From: Odontocerum albicorne
Lineage: Eukaryota > Arthropoda > Insecta > Trichoptera > Odontoceridae
DNA length: 64,000 bases
Direction: 5' to 3'
Assembly: GCA_949825065.1 (NCBI GenBank)
Contig: OX463849.1
Coordinates: 33,344,043 to 33,408,042, forward strand
Of the stretch, positions 42,072 through 52,199 are shown piece after piece. The first letter of the stretch is position 1. Every line of letters begins with the position of its first letter. The translations under genes and the position numbers were made by a program. The notes beneath the pieces are model-generated. The model was not told the DNA's origin. It saw only the letters and a program-made list of their open reading frames with translations, and did not search any database.

Positions 42072-42257
42072 ATGGCATCAAGTTTCATGTTTGTCTCACA
42101 ATGGGAGACGCATCCCGATATAATTTGTGGCCCCGACCCGCCCAGCGCCCTTTCATTACATCTTATTAATCTGTGCAACACTACAGCGGCTGAGAGGGTC
42201 ATCAAAGGGACGATTACAAGGCATTTAGAGAAAAATCGGAACAAACAAGACGGATAA
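42072..42257 (+). CDS. Unrecognised ORF, 61 aa (both strands open)
   Basis: Plus frame MASSFMFVSQWETHPDIICG, then PPSALSLHLINLCNTTAAER. A 71-codon frame is open on the other strand (42265-42050). The island is GC-richer than its flanks, and neither product is recognised. Treat as an open question rather than a gene. Confidence 0.2.
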   Translation: MASSFMFVSQWETHPDIICGPDPPSALSLHLINLCNTTAAERVIKGTITRHLEKNRNKQDG

Positions 42258-42391
42258 TTGAACATCTACTATACATATATGTTCAAGCCTCTGCTTGACA
42301 TTATCAGGCTTTATACAAAATCACTGATTAGATGCAATGAAATCGATCGCATCTAATGAAGAGGTACATTCATACCATGTGTAATTTTCTT

Positions 42392-42492
42392 GTCAGGGTA
42401 GGCAGAGAAAACAGAGAACCAAACTTTCCTATCTCAACACACTTTTATATATATAGACCTTCTCATACTATCTAAGATTCCTTCTTATACCT
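42392..42492 (-). pseudogene. LINE family A 3' scrap
   Basis: CAGGGTAGGCAGAGAAAACA and ACTTTCCTATCTCAACACAC on + match the complement of the family A end. Confidence 0.65.
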
Positions 42493-42532
42493 TCCGCGGA
42501 TGTCCAGTGCGTTACCACGCGGCCACGTATTA
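42492..42532 (-). repeat. SINE S2 head fragment
   Basis: The minus strand gives CCGCGTGGTAACGCACTGGA, the S2 box A region seen in full at 44252-44430. Confidence 0.5.
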
Positions 42533-42534
42533 TG

Positions 42535-43075
42535 TTGTAAATTTATCCTATAATATCCCATTAAGAGAGATGCTTTTTTTATTTTTAAAGCCATATTTTT
42601 TTAAATATTCTTGCTAATTACTTTTGTTTAAGCATGATCAAAGAGTAAGAATTTTTTTTCGGAGCATATTGATCTGTAATATTTAGATTTTTCTTGTTAT
42701 GCATAGAACACTTAAGCGTACAAGTTTATTTGAGAACAAAAATGACAACCATATTATCCTGATTCCTATGGGAAATAGTGATTTCTCAGGGAAAAGGCAC
42801 ATTTGTTTTCTATCTTTGATGAGAAGATCAAACCCCTCTTCTAGATCTGACCTGCCAAGCTTCTCAGTGTGTGGTTGCCCACACCAGCTGCTGCAGAACC
42901 GAAAAGGAAAGGTGAACGTCTATGATCAGGCAGCGAGATAAAAAGGATTCCTGTGAAAAAAATGGTCTCGGCTACAAGTGTCCTTTATTCTTCCTGAAAA
43001 GGATTATTATTTGGTAACCAAATGATAAGTCATTTGTGGGATGTAATATATTTAATTTTTTAAATAAAACACATA
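42535..43075. other. Unannotated stretch with one doubtful ORF
   Basis: The 80-codon plus frame 42699-42941 contains SDLPSFSVCGCPHQLLQNRK. A TTCTAG|ATCTG acceptor-like and AAAG|GTGAAC donor-like pair (about 42846 and 42911) would bracket a small exon. No protein is recognised, so confidence is low. Confidence 0.2.
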
Positions 43076-43079
43076 CCAT

Positions 43080-43560
43080 TCGTCCAGCCGTTTCCCATGT
43101 CGGATAGGCAGAGAGAAAATAGTGTAAGATTTTTTTATAGTATCACAAATCTTTCGCCTCTTCTACATGCATAAATATTCTCATACATCTACAGGTATTT
43201 TGACTTTTTACATTTCCTTCTATCAAAATATCATCCACTTGACCCATTTATACATTATATGGTATTCTGCCATTTGTTTCATTAGTCTTTCTTCATTCGT
43301 TCGTTCTACATGCCCAAACCATTTCAGAATTTAATTCTTCATCCTACTTAAAATACTCGTACATCAGTCATAAGATCACATTCATTCCTATTCACTTCAT
43401 CCCGTTTTCACTCGTACATTGTCGCTACATGTATTATTCACAATACATGCATTTCTGCAGTATATTTTCGGCTCCTTTAAGTCTTCTTCCGACGTTTCTG
43501 TCACATACGCCAATGTTTCTGTCACACACGCTAATGTTTAAAATATGTGATATAAAATGA
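43080..43560 (-). pseudogene. LINE family A 3' fragment
   Basis: Complement carries 'NR.KC.RLK' (ETW downstream), 'DECDLMTDVRVF', 'FWNGLGM.NE.MKKD' and 'MGQVDDILIEGNVKSQNTC'-like text. Landmarks on + include CATGCCCAAACCATTTCAGA and GGATAGGCAGAGAGAAAATA. Confidence 0.7.
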
Positions 43561-43904
43561 TCCATCAAAGATTTTTCATCACAATTGAAAACTACACATT
43601 TTTTATTAAAATATTTTCAGTAAAAGGAATAAAATATATTTATTGATCTTTCCACAACTAAAAAAGCTGAATATCAAAAATATATCTGTAGTCTTGAGTA
43701 TGTTTCTGATAAGCACATATTACACAACAACTGAAAGCATTTAGAAACTATAGAAATCCTTAAATCAAGTAAACAAAATAAAAATATCGTAATAAATCAA
43801 TTCTACATACCCTCTTACTCTGTTCCCCATAAGACCATAGACAAAAATTGTGTTGTCACTTTTTTCTCTATTCTCCTATAAATATGTCATGTCATGTAGT
43901 TTAA

Positions 43905-44251
43905 TTTTATTTTTTATTTATTTTACATATAACAAGAAATATACATAATTAGCGAAAAAACAACAGGTAATTTGATTTGAATACACAGTTTTAATGCATC
44001 TGGGTTTGTTGCCCTTCATTTGTCGTGTCCCTAGTAAACTAGGCTTTTGCCTGTATCTCACTGAGGACATATATAGCATAAAAAAATAAATCGATACTTC
44101 TATACGACTTTTTATTATATAAAACCTCGTTGCATATTCTCATCAATCTGACAAACAGTGACACTCAATAATTACGTATGTATACATCTCGCGAATCAAA
44201 CCCCTCACACATCATCACTCCAGACAGACCAAAAAACGTTCATCCCATAAC
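43905..44251 (+). repeat. Repeat family X, copy 2, split by SINE S2
   Basis: Same order of landmarks as 925-1320. It is interrupted at CATCCCATAAC and resumes at 44431 (TACCACACATAATCATAAAA), which matches copy 1 at 1278-1300. Confidence 0.8.
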
Positions 44252-44430
44252 TTTTTTTTACTTATTTTTATTAGAATAGATATGACCGAAATCATAGGTA
44301 TCCTTATGTCATCGAACACTAGGCAGAAAAAGTGCCTATGTCGTTCGAGGAGAGTAGCACAGCGCGAGACTCGATCCAACGACCTTCCGCACGGAAGTCC
44401 AGTGCGTTACCGCGCGATTATGCACATCTT
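44252..44430 (-). repeat. SINE S2, tRNA-derived, inserted in repeat X
   Basis: The minus strand reads GCGCGGTAACGCACTGGACT (box A), CGTGCGGAAGGTCGTTGG, GATCGAGTCTCGCGC (box B region), a body with GCACTTTTTCTGCCTAGTG, and an A-rich 3' end (AAAAATAAGTAAAAAAAAG). Repeat X sequence on both sides rejoins cleanly without it. Only one other fragment (42492-42532) is seen. Confidence 0.75.
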
Positions 44431-44470
44431 TATACCACACATAATCATAAAAAATAACAAAAAATACCAT

Positions 44471-45640
44471 ACTCAAGAGCTCACACAAACCTTTGCTACA
44501 AGTCATTCATCTTGCAAACCCAAGTATTCAAACTCATGTCGCAATAACAACCACGCTCCGATCGACTGCCTTAATTTTTTTCCTACTTTTGATTTTTTTG
44601 AATTTGGCACCGCACTGTATGTCATGGGAGCTGAATAGGCATATTGCCTTTGGGCAAAAGACGTTTTAACTCTAAGGATGGTGAATATTTGATCAGTTGC
44701 CATGCATGTTATGTGTCTCTGCTGAGATTAACAGTATATGTTGAAATATACTGAAAACACAGCGAAAGAAGATAGTTAAGTGCTTTATTTTCATTGATTA
44801 CTGAAGTTCACAAAATTACATTTATAGCTTTTTTATAAATTTTATATAGTAAGAGTGTTTATATTAAATGGTCCATCCTGGGTTAATTGATATAAGTTTG
44901 AGGTTTTTATTTAATATATGGATACATATTCTCAAAGAGATTTTTACTTCATTCAAGTTAAAATTTGAATTTTAATATCAGACATTGACTACAGACCTCA
45001 AATGTATTAGTAATATTTTAATATTTGGGTACGAGCTTTATTTACTCTCACTTAAATAATATATTCGTATAACTTCAAATTGTTTCATACTTGTTATGTA
45101 AATGAACTAAAAACAAACATAACGTTTAAGTCAAAAATTAATTCTGATATATTAAACATTCTTTATGACTTTTTATGTATTTTTCCGTTAGCTGTTTAAG
45201 AACACACATTAAATCTAGTGAGACGTCTGACATAAAACATTTTAATGGAATAAAACAATTGTATTTATCATATACTAAAATACACATTCAATAAAGTAAA
45301 ATAGTGTTAGGACAGTCATACCTTTCAATTATATTTTGTTAAAAAATATCTTACAATTTCGGTGCAATTTGGGTTTTTTGCGATGTACAATCTCTTAAAA
45401 TCTATCATAAAAATGTTCAAGAGACCTTAAGTGGAAGCAAGATTGTACGTTTTTTGTTTACATTGTGTATCAATAGCAATCGATCCCTTTACTCTTTGGG
45501 AGGAAGTAGGCCACAGAAGTCATTTTGACTCAATTTTAAAAAGCATCATACAGATTGTTTGTAAACTGATTTGCTATATTTTTTAAGATATCAAAATATT
45601 GTCAAGTTTCCGGTTTCATAAAAGGCTGGTCTCCTCAACA
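44471..45640. other. AT-rich stretch, nothing recognised
   Basis: The end of repeat X is at about 44480. Beyond it, small ORFs have no motif and no repeat partner. Confidence 0.45.
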
Positions 45641-45800
45641 GGCCGTAGTCCCATTGTCCACTAATGACGGAGAGCGGGATACTACACGGTGGGAATACAC
45701 CTGTATCTCACATCCTCGCCTCCAGCCCCGCCATGCCACCATCCCCCCAAACCATGACTTCCAATGCTGCTCATTCTAACCTTTTCAGAACCGTGATTAA
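45625..45800. other. GC-richer island, unknown origin
   Basis: CCTCAACAGGCCGTAGTCCC to CTTTTCAGAACCGTG stands out against its surroundings. Frames are open on both strands (plus 45664-45849 MTESGILHGGNTPVSH...), with no recognised domain. It may be an old coding piece or an element end. Confidence 0.3.
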
Positions 45801-46059
45801 CTTTAACATTCTGGAATGGGGTAATATTTTACCCCAAAAACATGTATGACCTAGAAACTTATGATTTTTGACAGTTAAATGGCTTTCTAAAATACTCGTA
45901 GTAATAATAAAGATATGTATTCTTTTCTGTCGTTAAAAAAGTCTTTGAAAATACTCTTCTATGTGGTTGCCTTGCATCTTGTTTCAATTTTCTCTTATAT
46001 TAATATAATATATTATATTACACTTTGGCTAGAGTACAATCTGTCATGTTAATTGACAT

Positions 46060-46135
46060 TTGGTAATAATAACATACAGCGCCGTTTAGAGAGCAAACAT
46101 TCCTCAAGGGCGCTCTAACTCGGGATGCAAACCCT
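46060..46135. repeat. Small dispersed repeat V, copy 1
   Basis: AGCGCCGTTTAGAGAGC and CCTCAAGGGCGCTCTAACTC; copies at 54797-54870 and 63950-64000. Class unknown. Confidence 0.6.
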
Positions 46136-46194
46136 CCATTATTGACATTAAAAATTTTACAAAAAAAATATAAGTTGGAGGATAGAAAGATTGC

Positions 46195-46345
46195 ATTATA
46201 GTAGTCACTTTTCCGCATCTACATATGTTAAGGAAAACATATTTAGTAAGAAAACAACAACTTACCATGAGAAGATGAGCTACTAAGGAACCTTTGTAGA
46301 TCTTCCGTAATGCTATAGTGTATGTATATAGTGATAATTTCTTCC
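46195..46345 (+). repeat. Repeat family Y, copy 3
   Basis: TTCCGCATCTACATATGTTA, ATTTAGTAAGAAAACAACA and GGAACCTTTGTAGATCTTCC match 35790-35900. Confidence 0.6.
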
Positions 46346-46396
46346 AGCTAGAAAGTTTATTAAATCAACCACAAGTAAAATGAATGGCACTGTTTA

Positions 46397-46450
46397 TGAT
46401 CCGGTTACCAACGGGAATCGAACCCGCACTGCCCTGCACTTTAAGATCAG
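46397..46450 (-). repeat. SINE head fragment (box B), probably S1
   Basis: The minus strand gives GTGCGGGTTCGATTCCCGTT followed by GGTAACCGG. Only this part remains. Confidence 0.5.
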
Positions 46451-46764
46451 AAAGGTTAAACTTTGAAACTCTTCTTTTCTTTTTCCCCCTAGTCCCATCC
46501 CACTACGTGGGATCAGCTATTCTAGTCCTTTCTCCCCAGAGCTACTTGTTGGGAGTAAGATCCCACGTTCTTCTTAGTGATCGGTTTAAACTCTAAACTT
46601 TGAAATACAAAATTTCTTTGGAGAGTATAAATTTGAAGCCGATTTCATCTTCATCGAATAAATGTATTGTTCCGTTAGAATTGATCCGATAGGGTTGGGT
46701 ATTGTGACAAGGTTTTTGCTGTTGCTAGTCTTATAGTGTGGAATACCTTGCCTTTAAGTATCAG

Positions 46765-46875
46765 AGACACAATATAGGTTTATTACCATGTAGCCATCTC
46801 CTCCAACTAACCATAAAAGGTAAGAAAAATGCGTTAAGTTCGAATCGAACTGGAATCCTTTTTGGTTCTGAAATC
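46765..46875 (-). repeat. SINE S1 body and 3' part
   Basis: The minus strand gives GGATTCCAGTTCGATTCG, GGTTAGTTGGAGGAGATGGC and GGTAATAAACC. Confidence 0.65.
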
Positions 46876-46879
46876 TGAA

Positions 46880-47560
46880 TGAATTCCTGTCAAAAAGTTG
46901 AGTTTATCAGTTAATATTAAATACTTGTAACATTAAAGTTTATCTTTTCTCATTTAATTACTCGTATATAATACATATTATTAAAATTAGACTTTTATGA
47001 AGCATGGTAGGTTTACAAAACTCACCATTTCTGTATTTGCTCCGAGTATGTATCTCCGAGTGGTCTTAAAAGGGTTAACGTCATTCAACTTCCAACCCTT
47101 TGTAATGAATAGGAGCATAAAAGAAGAAAAAGAATAGGCAGGTGACGAAATGGGCTTGTACGAGTAGAAACAAGTTTGGATAAGCGAGAACTCCGAGAGA
47201 TATTTAGTTTTGTTTCAACAAATCGTGGGAAACCTTTCGAGCGTATCCTTGCGGGATATTTGAAATATCTCAAGCATTGCTAAAACCATATCTATGTTAT
47301 TTTAGAAAAAAAAAAACAACAATTTATAGAAGCACCATTTGGGGAAAGTAAAAAAATTAAACATTTGTTCAAAATTTTTTGCAGGAATGACTCGATATTT
47401 TTCAAGATATCGTAGCTACTGTCGACATTATTTAACTTATTTTGCGTTGCTCACTTGGAGATTATGGTAAAAGCCTTCTGCCATTGGTGGGATGACAAAT
47501 ATGTTAAAGATGGAATCGTTGAGATTGCGAAATAATAATAAATATATATGTTTTTTATAG
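46880..47560. other. AT-rich stretch, nothing recognised
   Basis: Minus-strand ORF 47273-47085 shows no motif. No repeat partner. Confidence 0.4.
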
Positions 47561-47564
47561 TTAC

Positions 47565-47680
47565 ATATTTATTTATTTATTTAACACTTTTATTGCAATA
47601 CAATCTGGCGGCTTATTGCCAGGTGGCAATCTCTTCCAACCAACCAGACAAAGTAAATGAAGCAAGTTACGTGGTCGCAT
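47565..47680 (-). repeat. LINE family C 3' tail
   Basis: The minus strand reads GCGACCACGTAACTTGCTTC, TCTGGTTGGTTGGAAGAGAT, GGCAATAAGCCGCCAGATTG and AAAGTGTTAAATAAATAAAT. This tail is the clearest match to the S1 SINE 3' block. Confidence 0.75.
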
Positions 47681-47804
47681 AAATCATTCAAATGACTATC
47701 CATCCCAACGAAATCTATAAACATATACGCGAGAACATGCCCACGAATCCAACAAAGACGGACAATCACCCGAACATTATTTTTCATATAGAGTGAGATA
47801 TCAT

Positions 47805-47960
47805 CGTATGTTGTACATATATATAAATACATTTCGAAATCGCTCATATATCTCAAGATAAACTGTAGAAAATACATTTCAGATATAAGCTATCAAAAGG
47901 TCGGGCTCATCTCATAACAACTCTCCGGCCAAGATACATTCGATCAATATAAGGCGAGCC
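47805..47960 (+). repeat. Repeat family W, copy 2
   Basis: ATTTCGAAATCGCTCATATA, AGATATAAGCTATCAAAAGG, GGGCTCATCTCATAACAACT and CTCCGGCCAAGATACATTC match the complement of 55090-55250. Confidence 0.7.
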
Positions 47961-47964
47961 CGGC

Positions 47965-48470
47965 CGCGAGGATGCCAGATGTTTTTCAATCCACGCCCTT
48001 GTACATGTGGACTAAGAAAAAAAATAAAAAAGTTGACCCACAAATAGCACCTCAGATTAACTATCAGCAAAAAAATTACTGTTCTGCAGTCCACCCTTTT
48101 TCGAATTGGTAAAGCATGATGTGACGAATATAAAGGTGGTTATAGATATGCATTTTTATTGCCTAAATAGTTATATTTATAATATGAATATATTAGAAAG
48201 AAAAGTTTAAAAAAATGACAATTTTGACAGATTCAAGTACCACTGGTAAAACGATCGTTCATTATGCACCAACCTAAAAAAACTCAATTCGCTATTTCTT
48301 ATTTGATAACTGTATGTTGTTCACGAGGGTTCCCAAAGCTTGACCAGAATATAAAAGTTCTGATGAGTGACTACTGAGGACTGCCAAACGTGGAAACGCT
48401 CTTATGAGAAGTCAAATTTTTTAAATAGGATTCTATTTAAAAAAATAGGATTTTTAAAACAGATTTTTTT
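47965..48470. other. Unannotated stretch
   Basis: No gene or repeat partner was detected. Confidence 0.4.
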
Positions 48471-48474
48471 AAAT

Positions 48475-48580
48475 AGGATTCCAGTCTGGTTTACACTTAG
48501 GACCTATAAAAACATATTTCTGGTTGGTTGGAAAAGATTGCCCCATGGCAATAAACTTGACAGGTTTATGATGATTACTT
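48475..48580 (+). repeat. SINE S1 3' half
   Basis: GGATTCCAGTCTGGTTTACA, CTTAGGACC, TTCTGGTTGGTTGGAAAAGA and CCATGGCAATAAACTTGACA. Confidence 0.75.
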
Positions 48581-48689
48581 GCAATTTGTTTTTTTATATA
48601 CAACTGTTAACATTTTTTCATATATCATAATAATAAGTAATTCCTCGACAAAAATGAAGATCGTCCCACCTTAACTGTTCCGCCGCCCC

Positions 48690-49135
48690 TCTTTACTCGC
48701 CAAAAATTTTCAGCGTCTTTGCGATCATGTACTTGCACTATGCTCAAACAGATATTGTTTATTGGCCTATTTCACCGCTCCTCTTTTTTACGTCGTCCTT
48801 GACTGTCCATGCAATGAGACTCTGGAACCAGCTGTAAACTAATGTAGGACTCACTCCGGCATGCTTTAAAAAGCGACTGAAAAAAAACTCTTAATTTCTA
48901 TTTAGTACTATAATGTGTTTCATTCCTGATTTTTTTGACCTCTTCCCCATCACCTCCTTTTCCTTTAATTGATGATATCTCACTTTTACTACGAGTATAT
49001 TATTCATAAATATGAATAATAATTTGCGACCATATAACTTCCTTTATTTACTTTGGCCTTGTAGGTTGGAAGAGATTGCTGTCCGGAAATGAGCCCGCCA
49101 GATTGTTTTTACGATGAAGTGTTAAATAAATAAAC
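48690..49135 (+). pseudogene. LINE family C C-terminus and 3'UTR
   Basis: Joined frames read SSLTVHAMRLWNQL (48797-48840), a LINE motif found at polymerase C-termini, then 'TPACFKKRLKK'. The 3'UTR follows with ATTTGCGACCATATAACTTC, TAGGTTGGAAGAGATTGCTG, AGCCCGCCAGATTG and AGTGTTAAATAAATAAAC. It is the best copy of the likely SINE partner family. Confidence 0.75.
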
Positions 49136-49213
49136 AAAGATGATTATTGGTCTGTTTTCTGCGATCCCAGAATCACAAAGTTTATAATATGTACCTAATA
49201 AATATAACCGTGC

Positions 49214-49383
49214 AAGGAATCCCCTCTGTTCTACATACCAACTTACAGGACGAATATCAGGGCTAAACACTCAGTCACGCGTGGTATAGAGATATTGAAC
49301 CAACTGAATGACACTGTTGATATATTCTCGGTACCGCCTAGCAGTATGAGAAGAATCCTGGCTGATATTCTTCCTAACGAATA
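49214..49383 (+). pseudogene. LINE family F (Jockey-like) C-terminal fragment
   Basis: An open stretch ends at TAA 49381-49383 and reads SPLFYIPTYRTNIRAKHSVT, RGIEILNQLNDTVDIFSVPP, SSMRRILADILPNE. The pattern '(F/Y).VP..RT.....s..R....lN....diDiFs.s...fR' is the usual end of Jockey-type polymerases. No in-frame stop interrupts it, but the rest of the ORF is missing (5' truncation). Confidence 0.7.
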
Positions 49384-49439
49384 AACTAACACTAGAAGCA
49401 GACCCTCTTTGTGTAACAGGAGAAATCCGTGCAAAGTGG

Positions 49440-50135
49440 ATTAAAAAAAATGTGAATTTTTTTTGTAGATGAATGTTGCCTGTATGAGTTGGTTTACTTT
49501 GGAATATGCTGTATTCTTGATAGATCAGTTCTGACTTAACAATATCAATAATGTAAAATTTCTAAGCAATTACAATCTACTGTACATATTAATAACATAA
49601 TATATAACGTATTTTTTAACCTACAAAATGCTTTAAGAATCGATAAAAAGCAGTTAATAAGATACAGGAAAATATCTGTTTTGATGAGACAAGATCTTCA
49701 AGTAGAACCAATTCGGAAGTGTATTCGCTTCAAATTGAACCAGGGCTTGCTAACCGTAGAACCAAAGACGCCGACTTACATATCATGATAGGCCTATAAA
49801 AACGTTTAAACACCGATATACTTAAAATACCTACTTAACAAGCCTGAGCTGCACTATCACGTATGATAAACCAGTTAATATCAGTCTCATAACACAGCAT
49901 AGTTAAGGCTTCGTGCGTGTGATATGGTATAATGTAATTAAAGGTTTTGGAAATTGGGATTTCGGATTCCCAAGAATCGTGAATGGCTCCTTTATTTTTT
50001 GTTAACCGCCAAGTTATACTGATATTTATATACATATTTCAACAGGGCCAACTCTAACATTTTTATATATTTTTAAAATTAATTTATACTTTTTAATTTT
50101 TACAATTAAATATGCAAAGCGTCACGAATTATACA
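49440..50135. other. AT-rich stretch, nothing recognised
   Basis: No gene, RNA or repeat partner. Confidence 0.4.
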
Positions 50136-50139
50136 GTGC

Positions 50140-50650
50140 AAAGTTATTGAAAGGCATGGTAGAGGAAGAATAAGGAAAGTATGTTTTTTTGTATGACACC
50201 CTCCAATATACCCGAATTAGTATTTTAAGCATATTGAAGAGCGTGGCCGGAAGAGAATATTGTCTTTGGTTCCAGTAAGAGAGCCTTCAAATTTAGAACT
50301 TCTGGAGTAGGCGCGAAACTCGCAATTATTCATTGAACGTGTTGGCAACACAACCACTCAACGCGTGCGAGTATTATAACCAGACGAACTATTTTACCAG
50401 AATGACACCCTTTTTTTGGGTACCTGGAATCACACTCAAAACCCCCGGGTGGAAGTCAAGAATGTTAACACTAGACTACAGAGGTCGCTAAGAAAGTATG
50501 GTTAGATTAAGGGAATGATTTTTTGTAAGAAGAAAAATTAACAAGTAACACAAGTCGTAGGTGCTGTTTGAGAAGGTATATGGATGTAAAAAAGGTGAAA
50601 TATGTATGTTGAAATAGGAAAGTCGTGCATTCTGTCATTATGTAGGCATC
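50140..50650 (+). pseudogene. LINE family A 3' fragment split by SINE S3
   Basis: 50140-50183 ('RHGRGRIRKVC' region) and 50489-50650 ('KVWLD.GNDFL.EEKLTSNTSRRCCLRRYMDVKKVKYVC.NRKVVHSV') are continuous family A text once the SINE and one target copy are removed. Confidence 0.8.
50184..50488 (-). repeat. SINE S3, full length, with target-site duplication
   Basis: Flanked by TAAGGAAAGTATG (50171-50183) and TAAGAAAGTATG (50489-50500), so ends are defined and length is 305 bp. The minus strand begins GCGACCTCTGTAGTCTAGTG (box A region), box B TTGAGTGTGATTCCAGG, then GTAAAATAGTTCGTCTGGTT, ACTCGCACGCGTTGAGTG, GGCCACGCTCTTCAATATGC, and ends GGAGGGTGTCATACAAAAAAA. It is the reference copy for this family. 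Confidence 0.92.
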
Positions 50651-50654
50651 CTCA

Positions 50655-51455
50655 AAAATACAACAGTCGATTCAAACGTGTGATTGTATGCATCCATAAA
50701 AAAATATGTGATAAATCAATTTAAATTATTACACTAGACCGTGAAAATACCAGAATAATTGCTTTTTTTTTTTAATTTTGTCTTTCATGTAGTTGAGAGC
50801 ACCGTGTTGTAACAAGTATTCACCAATACTAAAACTGCTCGTAATTATGACCGGTGAGAACGACCCGCCCCCATCATAGAACCTATCCACAGTTACCTTC
50901 GACTACCTACAATATTTTTTTTTACCGACAAACACCACTCATAAAGGAAACTCTTCAAAACTTAATTAGAATGACGCCGGCACAACGTCAAAACATTATC
51001 ATTTTGTGGGCTATGAGAGTTAACAAAATTGACAGGTTTGGAGAGAGATTAATTTTTAGCACCTCCAAAACTATAATCATTTTAACCACAAATGTCTGAC
51101 AGTCTATTGTTAACATGTATTATTTTGTTAGACGAAATTGTACTTGAATAAACATAATTTCACATTTTTCTGTATATATGATAAAAGCATCATATTTTCA
51201 TTCAGTGACGAAGCGTGTTTCCTGATTCCCTCGTTATCTTTTTCCCAATATGTCTTCATATCTCCTAGTCGCAGATAAAATTGTTACATTTGACGAAGGT
51301 ATCAACTTTAGCTTTGTGAAACAACATATTAGAATATTTAACGACAAATTACTGAAATAATAAAGAAATTCAATGTTATATTTAAAACGATTTTCGTTTT
51401 ATTTTATTTGAGTAAAGAACTAACATAAATGTTTCACCCACTGGACCTAAATTAT
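50655..51455. other. Unannotated stretch
   Basis: The 81-codon plus ORF at 50854 has no known motif. The rest is AT-rich. Confidence 0.4.
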
Positions 51456-51459
51456 TAAT

Positions 51460-51525
51460 CAATTTTCTGATTAGTTGGAGGATATTATCGTATGACAATA
51501 AACCCGCCATATTTCACATTTGAAT
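51460..51525 (+). repeat. S1 / LINE C 3' block scrap
   Basis: TCTGATTAGTTGGAGGATAT, then GACAATAAACCCGCCATAT. Confidence 0.55.
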
Positions 51526-51579
51526 ACGTGATTGATTAAAATGGAAAGATATTTTATTTTTTATCTATACGACGTCGGA

Positions 51580-51945
51580 CAGCACATTACGTGCCTGCTT
51601 CGGTGGTTCTAAATTTGAGATTTGAACGGAGCTGAACACAATATTTCCTCTGAACCACGATCTTCTTAGATATATTTTGATATTGTATTTACTTTATTGT
51701 ATACAGTATAACCTGGCAGGTTTATTTTCATGTGGAAATCTTATTCAACAAATCCGAAAGATATTAAAAAGTCCTTTAGTGAAAACGAGGCTGTAACCCT
51801 TTGCTAATAAATTGGATCCTAACAGGAATCGAACTCGCATCTTACCAACTAGGCCACGTCTGTCAGCTCCGCAACATATCCGCATCACTTATGTGTCTTT
51901 GTTGAGGAGTACCATGTGAATACATGAATTATTCGTTAAGTTACC
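51580..51945 (+). repeat. SINE S3 3' part with S1 nested inside
   Basis: 51580-51677 holds TCGGTGGTTCTAAATTTGAG and CGATCTTCTTAGATAT. 51886-51945 holds GTTGAGGAGTACCATGTGAA. Together they are the S3 3' region, split by the S1 copy. Confidence 0.6.
51678..51885 (-). repeat. SINE S1 nested in S3
   Basis: The minus strand reads TGGCCTAGTTGGTAAGATGC (box A, then a deletion), GAGTTCGATTCCTG (box B), GGATCCAATTTATTAGC, and the tail GTATACAATAAAGTAAATAC. The anticodon-arm part between the boxes is deleted. Confidence 0.75.
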
Positions 51946-52117
51946 TTAAAGTTTCTTTAATTATTTAAACGTATGGAGCAAAAAAGATCCAACCCACACG
52001 TGTCGAGATATTTGAAGAAACGTTGTCTTTTGATTCGTGAGCTTGACAGGAGAGATATTTTTTAACGAGGTAATTTAACTATTATTAGCTAACTTAACGC
52101 ACTAAATATATTTCCAT

Positions 52118-52178
52118 ATGAAGGGTTACAATGTCTTTAAACGTTCACAATGTTAATGCCTTAACTATAAATAATATA
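52118..52178 (+). repeat. PLE terminal scrap
   Basis: AATGTCTTTAAACGTTCACA then ATGTTAATGCCTTAACTATA and AATAATAT match the outer end of the PLE terminal repeat. The ribozyme part is absent. Confidence 0.65.
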
Positions 52179-52199
52179 TACGAGTATATATCGATTTGG

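Noticed and set aside
46495..46515. TCCCACTACGTGGGA near-palindrome as a regulatory site
   Set aside because: Short imperfect stem in a stretch that resembles common repeat debris; no promoter features nearby.
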